DNA from: Apostichopus japonicus
Lineage: Eukaryota > Echinodermata > Holothuroidea > Aspidochirotida > Stichopodidae
Reading direction: 5' to 3'
Length of the DNA stretch: 64,000 nucleotides
NCBI RefSeq assembly: GCF_037975245.1
Contig: NC_092582.1
Location: forward strand, 15,712,077-15,776,076
Shown here: positions 61,966 through 64,000 of the stretch, piece after piece
Layout of the letters: the number at the start of each line of letters is the position of its first letter
Numbering within the stretch: the first letter of the stretch is position 1
Made by a program: the position numbers and the translations under genes
The notes under the pieces: generated by a model
Seen by the model: the letters and a program-made list of their open reading frames with translations, nothing else
What the model was told of the DNA's origin: nothing
Database searches by the model: none

Positions 61966-62185
61966 AAATTCATTTTTGATGAAGACAATTTATTTTTAAT
62001 GGAGTAAATTACTTTTTGATGTGATTTAGTAAATGTACTTTTGATGAAGAAAATTATTTTTGATGGAGAAAATGTATTTTGTTGGGCTAAATTTATTGTT
62101 GATGAAAAAAAGTTTTCTTGATGGAGTAAATTTATTTTTGATTGAGAAATGTATCTTTTTTTATGTAAAAGTTATTTTTGGTGTA
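61966..62185. repeat. Degenerate ~20-bp AT-rich tandem repeat
   Basis: Units resembling AAATTTATTTTTGATGGAGT recur about ten times with substitutions and length changes. Confidence 0.65.
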
Positions 62186-63431
62186 ATTAAATGAACTTCT
62201 TCTTATATTTTGTTTTTGCGGTAACGGTCGACCATATACTTGTACATAGGCTACTAGGAAAGCAATATGCTTCTGTCACTGCCAGTGAAATGCCAAAGGA
62301 CAGACGCAGTCTTGCGGTAATCTAATACTGATCGATGAAAACTTTGGTTACATCCTTCGCCGTTGTATATTGTTCAATTAAAAGCCAAACTTCAATTTCT
62401 TGGAACCTAGAAACTTCGTTGAATTTAGATAGGCAGGCTAAATTTTACTGTTGTTACGTCCCAGCAGTACAGATAGAGCAGTACAAAAACTGTTTCGTGG
62501 AACCAATTGACGTTTTTTGTTTAAATAGAAACATGATAAAGATGGCTCGGGCTCACAATTCTGTGTATGTTTTTCATATTCGTTATTTTAAGAATTTCTT
62601 ACGATCTGAAAGTAAATTTGGCACTGATCATTGCCTAACGTTAAAACGCATACTCTATACGTAACATATAGCAGTGTAGGTCATGACGCTTTTGGGTGAG
62701 CTCTTAATTTATTTGCGACAATTACGAAGAGGCTCCTAAAATTATGTGATCCATACCGTACCAATAGGCTGATAATTTCCTTCGGCCTAGTCTGGTTAAG
62801 TGCTTAGTATATGAACAGCCTATAGTGTACCTTTCTTTTTCACAAAGCTATTTCCCGTATCTATTTGTTGCCCAGAAAACGCCCCGGCAACGCTTTCGAT
62901 TGATACTGTCTTGAATATTTCTCACAAGCTATCTTATGTTTTTCCTCTAGTTTTGGCAGATTGGCTCTCGAAGCCAGTAAGGTTTGCCAATCCCCAAAAT
63001 GTTTATTCGTGTGCTCCTTCCCGCAGTCAGCCAGTTGGGACGATTTCCTAACGCTAATACCCCTCTTAACTGTACACTAATATTATGCTCTCAAAATACA
63101 CTGGTATTGACAGTACAAACAGTTCCTAACTTTGATCTGATAGAAACATGATATTTATACTGCTTGTAATGACAATACGTATGCTCTGTAGCGGGACATG
63201 ACCCTACATTATAGACAATTTCGAAGCCAGTTGGGTCAATTTCCTAATGCTGATACCTCTCTAAACTGTACACAAGTAAGAATAAAGATTTTGTAGTTTG
63301 CATAAGTTTACGCCACTCCAGCTTTGGAGTAATGTCCAAGACGTTAGTTGTAACGGACATATCCTTGGGCATGTATATATAATGCAAGTATAAATATATA
63401 TATATTCGAGATAGGCATAAACGGTCCGTTA
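62186..63431. other. No gene seen
   Basis: A 109-codon open frame at 62335-62664 shows no domain or conservation cue. Two copies of a CCAGTTGGG(A/T)C(G/A)ATTTCCTAA block (63030, 63220) mark a diffuse duplication. Confidence 0.45.
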
Positions 63432-63715
63432 ATTTGATTTGGGGGGGGGGGGGGCTGTAACGACTTCCCTGAAAAATCTAACCAAAATTTTTCGCGAGCT
63501 ATACGCGCGCGTTCCACATGTTAATATGCATATCATAGCCTATAGGCATTCATCGGTTATTACATCACATGCCAATAACATAAAATCATTTTCCGTGTTA
63601 GTACCCTTCCATATTGGTTAGAATTATTGGGGAAGTCGTTACAACAATCATGATAATAATATAAGTTTAACCATTGAAAAACAAATTGCAAATTATTCTT
63701 CTTTCAGTAGGTGCC
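63432..63715. repeat. Truncated copy of the 43186 MITE
   Basis: GATTTGGGGG...CTGTAACGACTT, CCAAAATTTTTCGCG and TTCTTTCAGTAGGTGCC match 43211-43545 in the same order. The left terminus is missing. Confidence 0.6.
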
Positions 63716-63895
63716 AGTGGCGGAGCTAGGGGTATTGGTCAGGGGAGAGGGAATGGTCTGTAGGGGCGCTTTCGACACTATCTAAGCGGAGCGCCACCAC
63801 AGGTTGGCGCGAGGCGTACAGAATTTTTTTGAGTAAAGAAACTCCCAAGATCGCCGGAAATGACCCTTTCCAGGCCTTGCTAGTTTGCAGATAAA
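63716..63895 (-). repeat. Dispersed repeat copy 3
   Basis: Minus-strand core TTTCCGGCGATCTTGGGAG and TGGTGGCGCTCCGCTTAGAT. It ends at CTAGCTCCGCCACTGG, and the opposite side continues towards the window edge. Confidence 0.65.
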
Positions 63896-64000
63896 CGAAG
63901 AATAAATAGGTGTCATAGCCATTTGTCAGAAAATTGCACCAACAAAATGTGACAAATGTCAATAGGTATTTGAGAGCGCAATAAAAAAGTCAATAATCGC

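Noticed and set aside
62335-62664. 109-codon open frame
   Set aside because: No domain, splice or conservation cue; this length is expected by chance in 64 kb of AT-rich DNA.

Overview
The window is AT-rich, repeat-dense animal nuclear DNA. Coding blocks are separated by GT-AG introns with consistent phases, and the rest holds tRNA-derived SINE sequence, a CR1/jockey-like LINE tail, a pogo/Tigger-like DNA transposon, many small inverted-repeat elements (MITEs), minisatellites and microsatellites. Small secreted C-type lectins in a cluster point to a marine invertebrate deuterostome. An echinoderm such as a sea cucumber is my best guess, but the sequence alone does not prove it.

Layout: 1-1.97 kb is the 5'-truncated, frameshifted 3' part of a LINE on the minus strand, next to a degenerate tandem repeat. 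4.0-9.9 kb is lectin gene A (+, three exons, 170 aa). 14.2-23.3 kb and 29.4-35.8 kb are the two arms of a large imperfect inverted duplication. Each arm carries an intact three-exon lectin: gene B (+, 174 aa) in the left arm and gene C (-, 175 aa) in the right arm. The three genes share exon sizes (exons 2 and 3 are 166 and 222 nt in all), intron phases (2 then 0), a signal peptide, an EPN motif and a WND motif. The 6-kb spacer holds an 83-bp minisatellite (about 19 copies, with a higher-order repeat), a U2 snRNA head fused to a duplicated unknown unit, and a 20-bp minisatellite with 25 perfect copies. 35.8-45.5 kb shows no gene, only MITEs, foldbacks and low-complexity tracts. 45.57-56.5 kb is one eight-exon gene for a predicted 2082-aa acidic, repeat-containing, C-terminally coiled-coil protein, 87% of it encoded in a single 5.4-kb exon. 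57.6-60.6 kb is a decayed pogo/Tigger-like transposon whose transposase ended in a PHD-like zinc finger. 60.7-64 kb holds MITEs and AT-rich repeats.

The lectins are the only apparent functional cluster: secreted, probably Ca2+-dependent glycan-binding proteins, likely in innate recognition. Genes B and C keep nearly the same promoter, 5'UTR and signal peptide but differ at many mature-domain residues. Several MITEs sit in one arm and are absent at the matching site of the other, so they post-date the duplication and show it is a real, old event. All gene models are read from splice signals and frame consistency without transcript support.
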